Shown here: positions 62,318 through 64,000 of the stretch, piece by piece
Layout of the letters: every line of letters starts with the position of its first letter
Numbering within the stretch: the first letter of the stretch is position 1
Source of the DNA: CADEED01 sp035701825
Lineage (GTDB): Bacteria; Pseudomonadota; Gammaproteobacteria; Steroidobacterales; Steroidobacteraceae
DNA length: 64,000 nucleotides
Reading direction: 5' to 3'
NCBI GenBank assembly: GCA_035701825.1
Contig: DASSRK010000145.1
Coordinates: 37,362 to 101,361 of the forward strand
The notes under the pieces: generated by a model
Told to the model about the DNA's origin: nothing
The model's database searches: none
What the model saw: only the letters and a program-made list of their open reading frames with translations
Translations under genes and position numbers: made by a program

Positions 62318-64000
62318 ATGCAGAAGCTCGCCCGCCCGCAGGAATACGACGCCATCGTCGTGGGTTCGGGAGCCTCGGGCGGCTGGGCCGCCAAGCGCAT
62401 GAGCGAAGCCGGCATGCGCGTCGCGCTGGTGTGCGCCGGCCGGCCTCTCACCGACGGCGATTACCGTGAGCACGTCCAGCCCTACGAGCTCAAGTACCAG
62501 GCGCGCGCCAACGATCTCATCCGCCGCAAGCGCCCCGTGCAGAAGGACTGCTACGCCTGCACCGAGTACAACGAGAGCTGGTTCTGCAACGACATCGACG
62601 AGCCCTACACCACGCCCGAGGGCCGGCCGTTCTCGTGGCAGGGCCGCATGCGCGTCACCGGCGGGCGCACCAACGTGTGGGCGCGGCACAGCTACCGCTT
62701 CTCGCAGCAGGACCTGAAGGGCTACTCCTTCGATGGCCACGGAGCCGACTGGCCGATGGACTACAAGGATCTCGTGCCCTACTACGAGATCGTCGAGGAC
62801 TACGTCGGCATCTCCGGCATGGTCGAGAACAACGCCGAACTCCCCGACAGCAGGTTCCAGCCGTCGATGCCGCTCACCTGCGTCGAGGAAAAATTCCGCG
62901 GCGCCATCAAGTCGAAGTTCAATCGCACGCTGACCATGGGGCGGTTGGCCAATCTCACGCGGCCGATCAACGGGCGCGCGCCCTGCCATTTCTGCGGCCC
63001 GTGCGAGCGCGGCTGCATCACGCATTCGTATTTCAACGCCGCGTTCACCACCGTCGCCGATGCGCTCAAGACCGGCAAGTGCACGCACGTGCCGAACGCC
63101 ATGGTCTACCAGGTGTTGATGGACAGGAAGACGAACAAGGCGAGCGGCGTCATGTACGTCGATCGCATCACGCGCGAAACGCGCGAGATCCGCGCCAGGA
63201 CCGTGGTGCTGTGCGCGCAGGCGCTCGAGTCGACGCGCATCCTGCTCAACTCCGCGCCGGGTGGCCTCGCGAACTCGAGCGGCGTGCTGGGCGAATACAT
63301 CATGGATCACATGTGGGTCGCGGGCGGCGCCGCCGGCGAATTTCCCGACATGCCGGGCAAGCCGAGCCTGAACCGCGCGCGCCGGCCGGGCGGCACCTAC
63401 CTGATCCGCTTCCAGAACACCGCGAACGGCCCGCGCCACAAGGATTTCGTGCGCGGCTATGGATTCCAGGGCGGCAGCCAGCTCGGCTTCCGCGCCAGCG
63501 CGCCGGGCTTCGGCCAGGCTTACAAGGACGCGCTGCTGGCGGGCCAGTGGACCATGGAGCTGTCCGGCTTCGGCGAGTGCCTGCCGTACAAGCACAACCG
63601 CGTGACCATCGACAGGAACGTGACCGACGTGTTCGGCATTCCCGTGCTGCACATCGACGTCACCTGGGGCGAGAACGAGAAGAAGATGATCCGCGACATG
63701 GCGGTGAGCGCGGGCGAGATGATGGACGCGGCCGGCGCGAAGAACATCACGACGTTCGCGTACGAGAACCGCGTGCCGGGCTACGGCATTCACGAGATGG
63801 GCGGCGCGCGCATGGGCAAGGATCCGAAGCAGTCCGTGCTGAACCAGTTCCAGCAGTCGCACGACATCCGGAACCTGTTCGTGATGGACGCGGCGGGGTT
63901 TCCGTCGGGCGCCTGCCAGAACCCGACGCTCACCATCATGGCGATGGCGGTGCGCTCGACCGATTACCTGATGGACCAGTTCCGCAAGCGCAATCTCTAG
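62318..64000 (+). CDS. GMC-family FAD dehydrogenase, probable sugar (glucoside 3-) dehydrogenase
   Basis: A complete 560-residue enzyme whose stop codon is the last three bases of the window. The FAD-binding GSGASGGWAAKRM starts at residue 16. A cysteine cluster C223-x2-C226-x2-C229-x3-C233 is like the iron-sulfur cluster of related sugar dehydrogenases. The C-terminal GMC domain has GIHEMGGARMG and FVMDAAGFPSG-CQNPTLTIMA. It has no signal peptide; export with the Tat-bearing small subunit encoded divergently is inferred. AGGAG lies six bases before the ATG. Confidence 0.9.
   Translation: MQKLARPQEYDAIVVGSGASGGWAAKRMSEAGMRVALVCAGRPLTDGDYREHVQPYELKYQARANDLIRRKRPVQKDCYACTEYNESWFCNDIDEPYTTPEGRPFSWQGRMRVTGGRTNVWARHSYRFSQQDLKGYSFDGHGADWPMDYKDLVPYYEIVEDYVGISGMVENNAELPDSRFQPSMPLTCVEEKFRGAIKSKFNRTLTMGRLANLTRPINGRAPCHFCGPCERGCITHSYFNAAFTTVADALKTGKCTHVPNAMVYQVLMDRKTNKASGVMYVDRITRETREIRARTVVLCAQALESTRILLNSAPGGLANSSGVLGEYIMDHMWVAGGAAGEFPDMPGKPSLNRARRPGGTYLIRFQNTANGPRHKDFVRGYGFQGGSQLGFRASAPGFGQAYKDALLAGQWTMELSGFGECLPYKHNRVTIDRNVTDVFGIPVLHIDVTWGENEKKMIRDMAVSAGEMMDAAGAKNITTFAYENRVPGYGIHEMGGARMGKDPKQSVLNQFQQSHDIRNLFVMDAAGFPSGACQNPTLTIMAMAVRSTDYLMDQFRKRNL

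Noticed and set aside
61646..63862. 738-codon minus-strand frame over the GMC gene
   Set aside because: Only its last 195 codons, from the Tat signal onward, look like a real protein; the rest is antisense of the dehydrogenase.

Overview
The window is GC-rich (about two thirds G+C) chromosomal DNA from a gammaproteobacterium. The gene content (pyrE, dut, coaBC, radC, rpmBG, mutM, rsmD-coaD, ftsYEX-rpoH, AmpG, trmB), a ricin-fold/c-heme secreted protein, a Pds-type two-component system and many envelope lipoproteins suit a free-living Steroidobacteraceae/Nevskiales-like organism. That family-level guess is inference; the sequence itself only shows gammaproteobacterial gene families. I see no phage, integrase, insertion sequence or CRISPR array.

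Layout. 1-10.1 kb: the end of an outer-membrane protein gene, a methyltransferase, tRNA-Gly(CCC), a TPR protein, a nucleosidase-trmB pair, MarC, a Rieske protein, an AmpG-like permease, pyrE, dut and coaBC. 10.2-18 kb: radC, a secreted CotH-kinase lipoprotein, rpmB-rpmG with a clear sigma-70 promoter and tandem terminators, mutM, an AlkA-type glycosylase, gamma-glutamyltransferase and rsmD-coaD. 18-24.2 kb: a VolA-type extracellular lipase lipoprotein, then ftsY-ftsE-ftsX and rpoH. The rpoH promoter carries a sigma-E-type core overlapped by a CIRCE-like inverted repeat. 24.3-29.4 kb: an OmpA-family lipoprotein, thioesterase, Mpo1-like protein, a broken alcohol dehydrogenase, a palindromic repeat pair, a glutaryl-CoA-dehydrogenase-like enzyme, a perfect 31-bp inverted repeat, a GST, an orphan ExbD and two overlapping micro-ORFs.

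29.5-35.5 kb: a response regulator/histidine kinase pair resembling PdsR/PdsS of proteobacterial sortase systems but with no sortase in view, an unidentified structured RNA candidate (about 375 nt, promoter to terminator), two small envelope proteins, an esterase and a rhomboid protease. 35.5-45 kb: 2OG-oxygenase, beta-propeller, hybrid kinase, GH5 mannanase-like lipoprotein, another kinase and an MFS carboxylate transporter. 45-56.5 kb: an envelope/signalling block with a TonB-domain protein, a LytS/LytTR pair, two paralogous lipoproteins on either side of a membrane-anchored VWD-domain protein, a CHASE3 kinase, and a secreted protein with c-type heme motifs and a beta-trefoil lectin domain behind a LacI-type operator. 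56.7-64 kb: acetyltransferase, two SnoaL-like paralogues around a DUF4184 membrane protein, BrkB/YihY, ThuA, and a divergent Tat-secreted small subunit plus GMC dehydrogenase that together look like a glucoside 3-dehydrogenase module.

The points most worth a second look are the rpoH control region (23144-23186), the unassigned RNA (about 32480-32854), the sortase-less Pds system with its upstream micro-ORFs, and the VWD/heme-lectin surface protein block.
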